A stretch of DNA of 64,000 bases, taken from NCBI GenBank assembly GCA_003665825.1, contig QPFY01000007.1:1426001-1490000 (forward strand). Direction: 5' to 3'. The stretch's first letter is position 1; every line of letters begins with the position of its first letter. Shown here one piece after another: positions 10,692-22,614 of this stretch. The notes beneath the pieces were generated by a model. That model was given only the letters and a program-made list of their open reading frames with translations, did not search any database and had not been told where the DNA came from. Origin of the DNA: Microbotryum silenes-acaulis (lineage: Eukaryota; Basidiomycota; Microbotryomycetes; Microbotryales; Microbotryaceae). The position numbers and the translations under genes are program-made.

Positions 10692-13070
10692 CTACCTTTC
10701 CTGAGTGTCATCCATACTTCCATCCCATAGGACTTCGATCCGCACTCTATCCTCAGAAGCCATGTGCTCGTACCAAGCATCGGCTTGAGCATAGGTGAAC
10801 AGAGCAGAAGTTGATGAGAGGACTTTCTGTGGGTGTTTCAAAGTGGAAATGCGTTAGTCACGCAGATGACAAGGTAGATGAGCAAAAGAAGAAGTGAAAG
10901 TGAGTACACACCACACCATCCTGTACAAGAACGACATATGTCAACACGCTTTTCTATTCACAACGGTACCAAAGAAGACGAAGGGTGGGGGGAGGCTCAC
11001 AATGTAAAAGGTCTGCTTTGCAGGTTTTCCTTCGTCTCCTCTTCGCTCGGGTATTGACGGACGGTCCTCATAAGACAAGCGGTACCCTTCGTACCAGGTA
11101 TGTTCCTGTAGGAAGAAAAAGTCCGGAATGAGAACCGCGCACACAAGAGGCTGATTGAAGTGCTTCGGATCAGTGACGCACCATTTCCCTCAGCATGTCC
11201 TTCTTGAGCTTCTCCTCAAAGATGGTGATGCTGTACCCCAGTACAAGCAGCCATCGCCCATCACCAAAAACGTAGCGCTTGAACATGTTGTCCCCACCAA
11301 GGAACGCAGCGGCTTGATTAACGAGGCGGATTTGAGCGAAATCCTCGAGGTACGACCCGTAACCAAAGAGGTGGACCCAGGAGCCACCAAGATAGTGGTG
11401 CAGGTTAAGGAACGGAATCCCCGACTGCAGCATCCCGGTTGTGTCACCCGGCACATCAAATTCTAAGTGTTTCATTTGGCCAGGCACCAAAAGGTCAGCA
11501 AATCATGCGCTTCACTGAGGAAAGGGGAAAGTGGATGCCGACGAACGATGTAGACCCTTTTCCTCGGTTGTAACAGTTTGCTTGGTCGCACCCTTGGCCA
11601 ATGCAGCACATCGGGTAAGCATCTCGTCACCTCCAAAGATTTGTCGGAACTGCTTGTGGCATTCATCCCAGATGTTGTTCATCTTTTGCAGAAGGCAGGT
11701 CGAAGCAAGCATACCTGCAAGTGGTTCGATGCAATATGCGTGGTGTCAGTTGCAATCCTTCTAAAGCGTTGGCCTTTGATGACGAAGCAAAAGTCAAGCA
11801 AACTGACCTGCCCCACCGAATGCCATCCGGCCAAACTGCTGCAATTGATTCACCGACTCTGATGTTGCACCGACTGCAGAACCATCAATGCAGCGGAACA
11901 GCAACACATTCAGTACTTGGCCAAAGGTGGTACTCCTAGAGAAGGGCCAAGTGCTCACCCAACAAAGGCGTAGATGGGTCGTACTTGGCCAACATTCTTC
12001 GAAGAGTTCGCATGTCCAACCAAAACGTATCACTGTGAATTGAAACAGCTCACATCAAAATCATCTGTAGAGGTGCTTCTTAAAACCCCCCGGCACCATT
12101 GTACTCACTCATCGTTGAAAATGAACCACTTGATTGGACGTCTGCAATTCCCGACGGTGCGAATTGTCAGTCAAAAGCCGCCGTCCCTCGAGCAGCATCA
12201 CAGGACTGACCCAAGCTCTACGGCGTATGCAGTGAATTGGGGCACCATGTCCAAGACGCGGACCTCGTACCTCTCGTACGTGCTTATTCGAACCCCACAT
12301 GACAAGCCTCTGCTCTTGAGCACCCTTTTCAGATCCTCAATATTGTCCGGGTCCTCTTGGCTACTCAGCAGTATCATGCACGCCGGTCGCAAGGACGATG
12401 CAGTCCGAGTCGAGTCGGTCGAAGGTGCATTGGGCGCGAGAAGCCACCTCGTCCACAGCTCCGACATCATCTTGGCGCGCTCGACGGTGGTCGTCATGCC
12501 GAAAAGCAAATCAGCCTCTTCGGGGTATGATACCTCGTCGTCGAGCTGAACCGTGCGAGGAAATACTCGAATTCGATGACGAGGAACGGGTTCGCCATTG
12601 ATCAGAGTAGGTGACATATTGGGGTTGTCTGCCAGATCTCGGTTGTAAGCCGCCAGATTTGCAGCCCTCGTCGGCAGCAGTTCTGCCTTGGACCACGAAA
12701 CCGGTTCTTCCTGCGAAGACGGAACGCGCCATTTGATCGTTGTCGGTTCCAGGACGAACTGGCGCAGCGTGATAGGCTCGAGCAATTGAAGGAGCCCCTC
12801 GCTGAGTCCCTCGAACGAGTTGACGGGTCGACGGGGTTCGTTTACCTCCGCCAGCACGGTTGTGGACCTCATCGAGACGAGTGCCAACAACGAGAAGCCA
12901 ATGACAGCCAACAGCAACACGATCTTGGAACGAGCAAGCGCAAGCCATGGGCTGGACGTGTTGGAGTAGGCGGACGATGTGTTCCCGTTGCGAGATGTGG
13001 CGGGGAACGACGACGAGGAGCCGATGTGGGGGGACTTGATCGGCAGATAACCCGACGTGCGCCAGGACAT
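10692..13070 (-). CDS. Fringe-like (DUF604/GT31-type) glycosyltransferase, type II membrane protein
   Basis: Nine exons fit by splice consensus and frame: 13070-12211, 12141-12109, 12032-11959, 11873-11808, 11714-11547, 11462-11182, 11105-11001, 10920-10912, 10826-10692. Exon 1 encodes a cytoplasmic Ser-rich tail, one hydrophobic signal-anchor (IVLLLAVIGFSLLALV, about residues 50-65) and a stem. Across the next introns the reading becomes KWFIFNDDDTFWLDM, containing the metal-binding DXD of Fringe-type transferases, then QFGRMAFGGAG, IFGGDEMLTRCA, a GLHQFDVPGDTTG segment and EHTW. All are hallmarks of the fungal DUF604/GT31-like family. The predicted role is adding a sugar from a nucleotide-sugar donor to a secretory-pathway acceptor in the Golgi; acceptor and sugar are unknown. 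A 9-nt microexon is required near the 3' end. The ATG at 13070 is preferred because an earlier in-frame start would put a poor leader before the anchor. Confidence 0.85.
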
Positions 13071-14355
13071 TGCAAGTCGAGGGGAATTGGACAAGCAGAT
13101 AGCTATGTGTGTGTTTGTCGGCTGATGGGACGCAAAGATTGAGATGCAGCCCACGGTATTCGAGGGGTGCTTGTAAATCACAGGACTAATACGGGACTAA
13201 GGTACGGCCGGCGGGGTGAGCGGTGAGCGGAGGGCGATGGCGCACGAGTCGCGACTGGGCTGAGCAAAGCGACGAGCGGCGAGGGAATGTTGCTATTATC
13301 CCCCGTCAGTATTCGCGTTCACAGTACCCGAGAGAAGATCACGAGGTGAAGCGACATGGCTGGCGTTGGTCCTACGCACCTGGGCTGACGGCTAAAACGG
13401 AGGTGAGCCGGCGCAGGTGATAGACCGGTGCCGGAACAGAAATCAGAGAGTACAACAGTGAACTTCGGTACAACAGGGTATGGACAGCGAACGGAGAATG
13501 ACGGAGGGGAGGCGGAAGGTGACGTCGGTGTGATCAGGGCGTACGTATTGGACGGGGGTTGGATGTTGGTCGACGACACGGCGGGCAGCGCACGACGAGC
13601 AAGTCCCACGGCTGGCTGCGACGCGCTGCCCCCGCCAAAGATCGACAGACTTACTCTGACTCACTAATCAATAGCGCTCCCTGGCACTGACTCCCCTCAA
13701 TTGCAACTCTCAAAAGACTCCGACAGTCGCGCAGTATTCGCGGTTCAAGATTCGAGTATCGCGCTATGAACAATCTATTCGAGGTTTCAAAGGCTTCACC
13801 CAAGACTGGGACATGTCCGAAAACAAGTGCCCCCTTCGAATAGTTGCTGCACATCCTACTCGCGCAGACTCGCGCAGACTCGCGCAGACTCTGCGGTCTA
13901 TTCCCGCAGCCCGGAGAGATCTACATTATTGCCTTCCCGTCCCGGCGCGCGCGCTTCTGTGATCCTTTTTTGGGCCCGTGCGTCGATCGCCCTGCGCGCT
14001 CGGCCCGGGCTTGTGCCAGCCGACGCACGTTCTTCACACACGATGGTTCTTTGTCGTGAGCTGAGCGGTTTCCGTTCAAATCAAGAGAAGTCTAGGCATT
14101 GACTCGAGTGTCAACGTGTCTCAGCCAAGCCCCAACAGCGAGGGCTGACAGAGCAAGAATCGACAGCTCGGCGAAAGCTCGTAGGGCTCAAGTGAACGCG
14201 GTAGTAGCCTCGCCTCACTCAGCTCGACCGAGTCGTCTGGCAATAGTAGAATACAGCAACGCAATACATTCCGAATAGGTCAACTAAGTCTGTTTTGCCT
14301 TCCGACATCACGCAACAAGCTTCTATCACCGTGAACGTCCAACCCTTCCTGCCCT
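13071..14355. other. Intergenic, promoter side of the Fringe-like gene
   Basis: No gene was recognised. A short tandem repeat, three copies of ACTCGCGCAG, lies at about 13,858-13,890. The stretch probably includes the promoter of the minus-strand gene ending at 10,692 and the 3' region of Nse4. Confidence 0.55.
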
Positions 14356-16220
14356 TCACCGCCATTTGGCGTTCGTCTGCTCCTGGAACTTGGCCCGATG
14401 GGGGATCGCTGACATCTGCACATCAAAGACATCGATCGCTTCCTGTTGAGGCAACATGCGAGATTGCGCGCGAGACCATGAGTTCGGGCTCCTTCGGGCG
14501 AGGGAAAGATGCATTCGGCGACTTACCTTCCATAGCTCTTGCGTGAGCTCAAACACGAACTGTGATTTGCTTCCCTCGGCGTCGTTGTTCCCATCGGGCG
14601 CTTCGCAGCTGTCTATGATGATGAAGAGAGCAATGAGAGCCTATCAGTGGCCAGATACGAGGCCTAAATACTCAGCGAACTTGCGAACGTACAACAGATG
14701 ATCTCTCCAAAATGCTTGGAATCTTCGTTGATTTCTTCCTCGATGCAGGCCCTTCCATCGCGAACGAGGAACGAAAAGTAAAAGATGTTTTCGACCGATT
14801 GTGCGAACGAATGCGGGTTGAGGACGAAGCTGAGATACGGTATCCCTTCTTCGCCGTAAGCATCCAGGATCCGTGCGATCTGCAAGACAGTGCGACCCAC
14901 GAGTGGTGAGCTCCTCGAAGCGTACCAAGCAAGGGAGTCGGTCGCTAACCTCCGAGATCATCCTGTCAGTCGCTTGTTTGTCCTTTTCGACATCTTCGGC
15001 ACGCAACTGCAAGACAGCGGCAATCAATCGCCGCTTCCAGGACCACATCATCGGAGGCACAAAAATGAGCTGCGGTCACTTACTTCCTCGGGTCGAACAC
15101 GTTGGCTTTCGTCGACCTTTTGCCTTGCGCGCTGTGTTCGAGCCTTTTTTTCCTTGACTTCCAAAGCCAGCGGACCGAGCCTGACGAACGGAATTCAGCC
15201 ACAAAGGGCCAGAGATCAGTATCGTGTCTCGGGCCCCCGTCGAGTAGCGTGAACAGGGAGCAAGAGCTCACATGAGATCCATCACCACGGCCCTCCGACT
15301 TTCACTCGCCAAAACCCTTCCGACTCGGCCCCACCGCAACGTTCTTCCAGCGCCTTCCGTGGCGGCCCTGTCGTCGTCCTGCGTCTGGCTCCTTCCCTTG
15401 CCCTTGTTCTTTTGATTGAGTGTCACGACGCTGCCCCCCATAAAGTGAGCGAGTTTGACGAGGAACTGATCGGTATCGAAGGCGTCGGCGTCGAGTTTGA
15501 GTTGGCGGGCCTTGAGCGCTCCGGCGTCCGAGGCGGCCATGAGCACACGGGAATCAAGAACGGCTTCCGACGGTGCGGTGACTGTATTAAGATGTGGCCA
15601 ATGCAGCAAAAACATGATTGAAACCCCCCGATGCTCAGTCACGGGTGCCGTGCGAGCCGATAACGGGCGGGCAGTGGCCGTGAGGAAGCTGACCATTTCT
15701 GAAGAGCTTGTTGGCACGTTCGACCTGCTTTCCGAGCGAGTCGACGGTCGTTTCGTTAATGTTGTCTCGAGATTCTGTATAAGAGCAGGATGTGACGGTG
15801 GGTGTTGATCAGCGGATGTAATCTAGGTGTGGGTGATGTGGACCAAGAATGCGATTCGCACGCGTCGGATGCGGTGATATCCGATAAGTGATAAGTGCGA
15901 GGACGCGTCGCGGACGAGGAGTATCGCGCACAGCAAAGCGCGCAGGAAGCCGTAAGGACGGCGACAGCGTGGCATGGTGGATTTGGGAAAAATCCAATCG
16001 GTCACGGCACCTTACCTTGTACCGATTGGCCGAGGCTGCGGTAGTGTGCCCTGAGCTGCCGTTCCCTCGCGCGACGCTGCTCGGCCGTGCTCTCGCCAGC
16101 CGGTGCCAGATCATCCAGGTCATCGGCAGGGTCCTCGTCACCGTGGTGGGCGTTCCCGTTCGCGTTCGCGTTCGCGGTCAGCTGGGATGGGGGCTCATGA
16201 TCGTCGTCGTCTCGCATCAT
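14356..16220 (-). CDS. nse4: Nse4, kleisin subunit of the SMC5/6 complex
   Basis: Eight exons fit: 16220-16016, 15774-15694, 15581-15272, 15180-15084, 15006-14950, 14880-14693, 14612-14527, 14442-14356. The N-terminus has an acidic stretch and the helical RAHYRSLGQSVQ segment. The middle reads VLDSRVLMAASDAGALKAR, then AFDTDQFLVKLAHFMGG, then LMLGPLALEVKEKKART and VRPEE. The C-terminal domain reads YLSFVLNPHSFAQSVENIF, YFSFLVRDG and ends with FDVQMSAIPHRAKF. These are the conserved Nse4 blocks in the usual order. Nse4 bridges the SMC5/SMC6 heads and acts in DNA repair and chromosome segregation in the nucleus. The start is placed at the paired ATG (16220/16217); an in-frame ATG at 16430 exists but lies beyond a TATA-like element, so it is less likely. 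Confidence 0.9.
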
Positions 16221-17091
16221 AGCGTGGTCGTCAGGGTTCGAGGTCGTGGCGCGGTGTGGACGGGGACGCGTCGGATGCACGGTGGCACTTGGTTGAGTTG
16301 ACCTGCTTCGGAAATGTGAGTACGAGCGCGTCGACTGGACGAGGGTTGGAGATGTTGCGTTCGGACAAGGGAATTGTGCCAGGGTGTATGCGCAGAGAAA
16401 CAGAGCGACAGGGGCCATCGAGCGCGTCAAAGCGCGTCAAGGCGCTTATATTCGAGACGCGCGCGCGGCTGTATTAAGGGGATCAATGCAAAAAGCGGAT
16501 TAGATTAGTGACTAGTGGCGCTTTGTGAAGCTTACTAGTCAGCGCTGGGAGGCGAATCGCGGTTCTGTCCTGCAAACTATACCCCTCGTCGTCCGAACTG
16601 TACCGTTCAGCAACTCAGCCATCTTGGCAACGCGCCAGACTGGGCGTCCCTACGATCCCACCAATCCATTACAGGATGGCCCTCGGTGCCAATCCGCTCG
16701 TGGGATGGCATCGATTGATGCACCGCGTCGTCGTGGCGGCCAGCAACGGTGCGACCAGTCGGTCGTCATTAGGGCTCGCCGTAGCAACTCGTGAGTGCCA
16801 TCCTTGCTTCGATCAAGCACCGCTACAGCCGCCTCTTCATCTCCAAAGGAGCAGACCACACGAGCTCCTGCTCCATCGCTGTGGTCGAGTACATCGCCAG
16901 TCTTCGCTACCCCGTGCGTGCCTTCGATGGAGAGGTCTCGCTCAGCCTCCGTTCGTTCGGATGACGTCAAGTCGTGTTGCCGCGCATTCACCCGCCTCGA
17001 GCGTTCGGATCGACCGAGCATGTGGTGCCATCGCTGGTCTCGGAAGCGACATGTTCATAAAACTTTTTTTGGCCCGCGATTCTATCGTGAA
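16221..17091. promoter_or_regulatory. Shared divergent promoter region
   Basis: This region separates the divergently transcribed Nse4 and Mcp2-like genes. A TATA-like GAATATAAGCG lies at about 16,441-16,455 on the minus strand, about 220 bp upstream of the preferred Nse4 start. A small 5' exon of the Mcp2-like gene may be hidden here. Confidence 0.4.
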
Positions 17092-19750
17092 ATGTGCTCT
17101 CCTCGTGCGAGTCGTTTCGGCCACGAGCGGCGAGGCTCTTCGGCGCTGACCCTTTGCGCTCGTCTTACACAGGCGCTGCGGCTCGGCCAGAATCGCCATC
17201 CTCGCTCTTTGTCCGCAACAACTCTTCATGGAGGCAGTGTGACCGATCGACCTCGTTGTCGGCGATCCCAAGAGCCCGTGGGACCGGCGGTGTGCTGCAG
17301 GCAACTCGAACGTTCCAGTCGTTCGCTTCCGTTCGCAACGTCCCAGCATCGACGGCTCCTTCGACAAAGGCTTCTATCCCCTCCAAACCCGCAAGCGGAC
17401 CGGCTTCATCGACCGCCACAACTTTTTCGCTTCCCCGTGGACGACATAGCTACGCACGACAGCTTTTACGACTACGGGCTGAGCTCGCGCTGCTTCGAAG
17501 ACGACTACCCCCGCTCAAACCTACTCGTCGATCATTAGCGGTGACCCTCGCGGCCGTAGCGGTTGGTCTGACTTTACTATACAACCTTTCCGCCACATTC
17601 CGACGACTTGTGATTGCCATCGATCGATGCTCGCGCGTCGGAATCGCCGTCGCACAATGCATCGTCGACTACAAAATCTTGTTCCGGGGCGAGTGGCCCG
17701 ATACGCCCGAGGGGCAGCAGCAACGGCACCAGGCCTACGAAAATTGTCATTCCAAATGCGCCGTGAGGATTCGCGAAGTGCTCAAGAAGAACGGAGGCAT
17801 CTACATCAAAGTCGGTTAACCTAGTCGGTTCATCTCGATCCGTCTAGTTGCTCTGCTGATTTTGTACCACGCGAGTCCTGTGCAGCTTGGGCAACATCTG
17901 TCGTCGGTCCAGCTGATCCCACTACCGTGGTCTCAAGCAATGATCCCTCTTCAAGACCAGTGCAAAGCGACACCGCTCGCCGAATTGCAACAGCTCTTTC
18001 TCGACGATGCAGGCGCTCCTCTCTCGACCTTCTTCTCCTCATTCGATCCAAACCCCATCGGGGTGGCCAGCTTGGCCCAGGTCCATCGCGCCACCCTCCG
18101 TGATACGGGTGAACAGGTCGCTGTAAAGGTTATGCATCCCGATCTCGAGTAAGTTCAATGCACGCAAGCTTGATTGATAGCTTTCTGGCCGTGCTGATCC
18201 CAATGATGTGGTCCCCCGTCAAATCAATCAGAGAATTTTGCCAAATTGACATGAAAACCACGACTTTGATGCTCCGGGTCGTCAAGAGCATGTTTCCTTC
18301 GTTCGAATTCACCTGGCTGGGCGAAGAAATGGAAGAAAACTTGCCGCTGGAGATGGACTTCAGTGAGGCACTCCGCCAATTGAATTCGCAGTGGAGGTGG
18401 TGCAACTGACTAACGCTGGTCGTTTGAACTTTATCTAGGGCACGAAGCTGCGAACGCGTCGAGGTGCCAAGCCGATTTTTTGGACTTGAAAACGACAAGC
18501 CTCGTCATTCCCAAGGTCATCTGGGCGAAGAAGAGAGTCATGGTGATGCAGTTCATCGAGGGTGCTCGAATCGACGATCTTGCGTACCTCGAGGCGCATC
18601 AAATCGACCGGAACGAGGTGTCGAAGGAACTCTCAAGGATATTCTCAAGAATGATCTATATAACCGGGTACGCCTATTCTATCGCATGTCGCTCATCTTC
18701 TCCAAGTTATTTGGGGATGCTGCTAACCATCATCCAGGTTCTGTTTACCGTTCAAAGGTTCTTCCACGCCGATCCTCACGGCGGCAACTTGCTGATCCGC
18801 CCTGCCCAACCTGGGAGTCGGTCGCGCAGCAATTTTGAAATCGTGCTTCTCGATCACGGTACGACGGCTTGCTCCATGACCTCTTACCAGATGATTCGCA
18901 TGTGTCTTACGCCGACCCCTGTGCCCCCACAGGTCTTTACTTTGAGATGGACTCCGCGCTCCGCGTGGCTTACGCGCGGCTATGGCTCGCGCTCATCTCC
19001 CCTTCCTCCCCGAAAGTTGAGGCCGAGAGACGGAAATATGCCTACTTGGCCGGCAACATCGACGACGAACTTTACCCCATTTTCCAAGCCGCAATTACGG
19101 GGCGAGCCGCACTGGATGACCCTTATGCGGTCCGAGGGGACGAAGGAGGCAAGAAGGGTTCGGTGATGGAATTAGGAGAGCACACGCTGGATGAGCAAAA
19201 GAGGATGAGGCACACTATTGCCGAGACAGAGGGCTTGATGACGAGCATCTTTGACCTGCTGAGGTGAGCTTGAATGCCTTCACCTCCAAGTGTTTTGAGA
19301 CTTATTGAACCCATTTGGATGGTATTGCAGGCGAGTGCCGCGGAGGATTTTGATGGTACTCAAGGTCAATGACCTGGCCCGGTAAGTCCTGTCCGAGCTG
19401 TGCTTTGCTTCTGGCTCACTTGTTCCTGGGGTCTGATCGAAAGTTTCTCTTCCGCTGGTGAATCCAGGGCACTGGATACCTCGCTCCATACCACCCACTC
19501 TCCAGCCCGCATCTTCATGATCGTGGCCGAATACTGCAATCTTGCGGCCTATCTTGATGATCTGGCCCAGCTCCGAACGCGGTATCATTCGCGGGGCCTC
19601 TCATTCGGTCTTGCTTGGGGATCGATTCGAGCGTGGACCCGCTATCAGAGCTGGAATCTAAGTCTAACGATCGCAATGTGGTGGACAGACTTGAAGGCTA
19701 GGTGGAGTAGCCCACGACACGGAGATGCGATAGCTATGACGTTTTTGTAA
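17092..19750 (+). CDS. Mitochondrial ABC1/UbiB-family protein, Mcp2/ADCK1-like
   Basis: The N-terminus is Arg/Ser-rich like a mitochondrial presequence, followed by a hydrophobic segment (LAVTLAAVAVGLTLLYNL). The atypical-kinase core comes next: the family-defining KxGQ motif as GGIYIKLGQHL (joined across intron 17811-17885), the Ala-loop region PIGVASLAQVHRA, the ATP-binding lysine in VAVKVMHP, the catalytic loop HADPHGGN and LDHG in place of DFG. Further GT-AG introns join LEEFCQ, EMDFRHEA, YITGFFHADP, LDHGLYFE, LLRRVPRR and ARALD; the stop is at 19748-19750. In yeast, Mcp2 is an inner-membrane protein linked to lipid balance and coenzyme Q distribution. The true start is uncertain: the first long frame (from 17094) begins with GTG directly after a stop, so a short 5' exon, possibly from ATG 17092 or upstream, must be spliced on. 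Confidence 0.85.
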
Positions 19751-19961
19751 AAAACACCAACGGCTGAAATGTGTAATAAGAAGATCTCGTGTCTTCACTT
19801 CGATATCATCTACTCCTTTCATGGGCATGCGGTGTTTGTGCCGAGTCAGAGCCTGCAGCTTCCACAGCAGGAGGCAGCACCGGCAATCAAGTAGCAATGA
19901 CGATTGGGCAGCACTAGGAAAATAAAATAGCAACACTGCAAAGCAGCGACATCTGCCCCAA

Positions 19962-21997
19962 TCAAATTGTTGGATCCTGCGCATCCACCCCCATTCTTGT
20001 CCACGTATGAACCCATCCTGCGTCAACAGCCCCATCGGAGTGTATCTTGACCTGTGTCTCTGAAGCGTCCATTGAAGGAAGAAGTTCCGAAACAGAGTTC
20101 CGCTAGGGGTATAACAATGCGGCGTCAGGAAGTCGATACCCGATAACCGTCTGGAAAGGAGATAACAACTGACCAGTCCCAAAGTAACTTTGATTTGCGG
20201 CGGACTTGGCTCGTATGTGATCAGACTGGGCTCTCTGTGGCCGCACAAGATGGAGCTCATGATATTTTGTACGACAATACCCGCTTGGTTCCAGCCGATA
20301 TGACCCGCTCGGATAGCTGTTGAGCCCGAATCGTGATCAATTCATGCGCACATCAGATCAAAAGAAGTCGACGGCGCGAGCACTTACCGTGGGTGTTGGC
20401 TACGTCGCCAATGACGTACATGCGATCGGCATACTTTGTATTGCAGCTGTCGAGTTGCAAAGTGGGCCTGACCTCGACATAGCCTTGGGAGTTGATCGCA
20501 TTGGGGAACAATTTCTTCAACAACTGCGAATTTGGCTTTTGGCCCGTACACCTCAGCTGCAACGAGAGACCACGAAGCAGATGAGCAAGCATCCTCACTC
20601 GAATTCAAACGAAGGTAATTCCAATGACGTACAAGAAGATCATACTCGAGCACCCCCGTCTTGCTTTCTACCCGCCTGGACGTCAAAGGCTGCTTGCTGA
20701 CGTCGTCCTCCCATTCCGGCAAAGCCAGCCGTTCTCCCATGATCACATTTACGCCCAGTTCATCGAGTCTCCTGGTGACCTCAGCGTGAACCTCCTGCTT
20801 GTAAAGCGGCAAGAACCGGCTTCGAGAGTGTACGAGGGTGATTTTCTTCTTGCCTTCGACCGAGTTTTCTGGCCTCAAAGCTGCATTGGCGGGGTTGTTG
20901 TAAAGATCGGCAATGTCGGTTGCGTACTGGATGCCCAAGGCTCCACCACCGACGATCAGGACCGATTTGGACAGGGCTATTCGTTCTTGTTGCGCCTGCA
21001 GGAAGCGAACACCTTCGACTTTGGTCCGGGCGGGAGACAGTAGCGGAGCAGGAAGGGTGCTTCCCAAGGCCTGAGACGGGCGCGAATAATTGCAAGTGAT
21101 GAGCTGGCATTTCGGAAAAGAGCGAGTCTGATGCGGTCATGTGAGCTCACATAGATCAAATAATCCCAGTTCAACCGCCTCCGCCGCCGTTTCTCGCGAC
21201 CCGAGGATATGATATCGTCGTCGTCGCTGACCGATGCTCCCAAGGTCTCCTCATCCAAGTCCCGATCGATTTCGACGAATCCAGGGCCGACTACGGTGAC
21301 GGAGGCTCTGACGAACACACATTGAACTCTTGTGGGGCCGCCCTCGTCCGATGAGTCACCACTCCGCGACGACTCGGTTCCTTCTGTCGTCGTCGACGAC
21401 GACTTGGATGACGGTGCCGAAGAAGACGATCGGCCCGGTGATGCCATAACGCCTGTGGGGAGGCTCACAATCGGGCCCGTCAGTCTCATACCAAGCGCAC
21501 GCGGAAATTGTCAACGAGTGGACGCATACCTGTGTAGGGGATAAATACTTTGTTTGCATGGTTCGGTACTACGCCGACCCGCGGGAAGAGATACAGATCT
21601 GTTTGGACGAGGGCAGCAATCGCAGTGAGAGTCAGTCGGATCCGCGGTTGAACAGGATCATCGGCAACTCGAGAGAGCACCACCCGTTTCACTCCGGACG
21701 CCACAGGGGCAGGCATTGGCGTGATAGTTCCTGCCCTCAGACTCCAGCAATGGTGAGTATACTCACGATTGAAGTGTCTACATAGGTAATAGCGGCGAAC
21801 AAGGGCCATAGAACAAGGGTCATAACCATTGCGTCAGCAACTGGTCTGGGAGCGTCGTTTCGGCCGCGGCTGGAGCAACGGACTCACGATTGTCGGTCAA
21901 TTAGAATGACGCGGTGAGTGATGGGCAACGTCTGCGACAAGAGCTCGGCTGCTCGAGCCCCGCTGTATGAGCCCCCGAGGATAATGACGTTACGCAT
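19962..21997 (-). CDS. AIFM2/AMID-like FAD-dependent NAD(P)H oxidoreductase
   Basis: The reading starts at ATG 21997 with the FAD-binding fold: MRNVIILGGSYSGARAAELL. Splicing then gives HFNHLYLFPRVGVV and KVFIPYTG, the YALGSTLPAPL segment, a second dinucleotide fold SVLIVGGGALGIQYATDIAD, RCTGQKPNSQLL, the second FAD motif MYVIGDVANTHG and IRAGHIGWNQAG. These match fungal AMID-like proteins. Relatives such as human AIFM2/FSP1 reduce ubiquinone using NAD(P)H. An unusual low-complexity insert, rich in Ser, Thr, Asp and Glu and about 60-80 residues long, sits between the first fold and the LNWDYLIY strand (about 21,440-21,180). The stop is at 19962-19964. An acceptor-like CTTCCACAG just upstream of the ATG suggests an intron in the leader or one more 5' exon. 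The gene converges with the Mcp2-like gene, with 211 bp between stops. Confidence 0.87.
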
Positions 21998-22614
21998 GTT
22001 GGCGTAGGGAGCTGTGGAAGGGAAAGATTGGGTCGGTTGGGCCGCCCGCGAACGTCGACAGACCAGAATTCGGAGCAGGGTGGCGATCGATCGATGCGAC
22101 CTTGGTTCTGCGGCCGTTTAGGGTCGTAAACCGTCAGCAGATTTTGTTTCGAGGTGAGAAAGATCGATTCGTGTGTACACAGGAAAGGAGAAAGAGAGAA
22201 CGCGCTGTGGCTGAACTCCGCCGCATCCGATCAGTGCGCTCATTTCGCCGTTATCAGATACCCGAGCGGACGGCTGAGCGCACAGCGTTGGGCCCGCTCG
22301 GGTGAGCGGCAAAGGCGGGACGGCCTTGGGCGCGGCGCTTAGCCGGATCTCGTCATGCTCGTTCACGTGAACGTTCATGACAAGAAGTGAGATGGCCCAC
22401 GAGCCGCGGCGAATCATTGACTGCTCGAAGTAGAGCATTCGCCAATGCTAGAACTTTCGTTCTTGCAGCTGAGCAGAACCAGTCTCTATGATGTTCTTAA
22501 GTCTAAACATATTATGTAGATGTAGATAAGCCTTCCGAGCGTATATATAAAAGTATAAGGACCACTGGCAGCAGCAGCTCGCGAGCGGATGCTGATTTGG
22601 CAAAGGCAAAGTGA
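21998..22614. other. Intergenic, oxidoreductase promoter side
   Basis: No gene was recognised. The stretch probably holds the 5' region of the AIFM2-like gene and ends in AGTGA (22,610-22,614), the left target-site copy of the LTR that follows. Confidence 0.5.

Noticed and set aside
16221..16430. Nse4 start at ATG 16430
   Set aside because: This would add an unconserved 70-residue leader, and a TATA-like element at about 16,441-16,455 would place transcription start too close to it.
17094..17819. GTG as the real start of the Mcp2-like protein
   Set aside because: Non-ATG starts are rare in fungal nuclear genes, and a stop codon directly precedes it; a spliced 5' exon is more likely.
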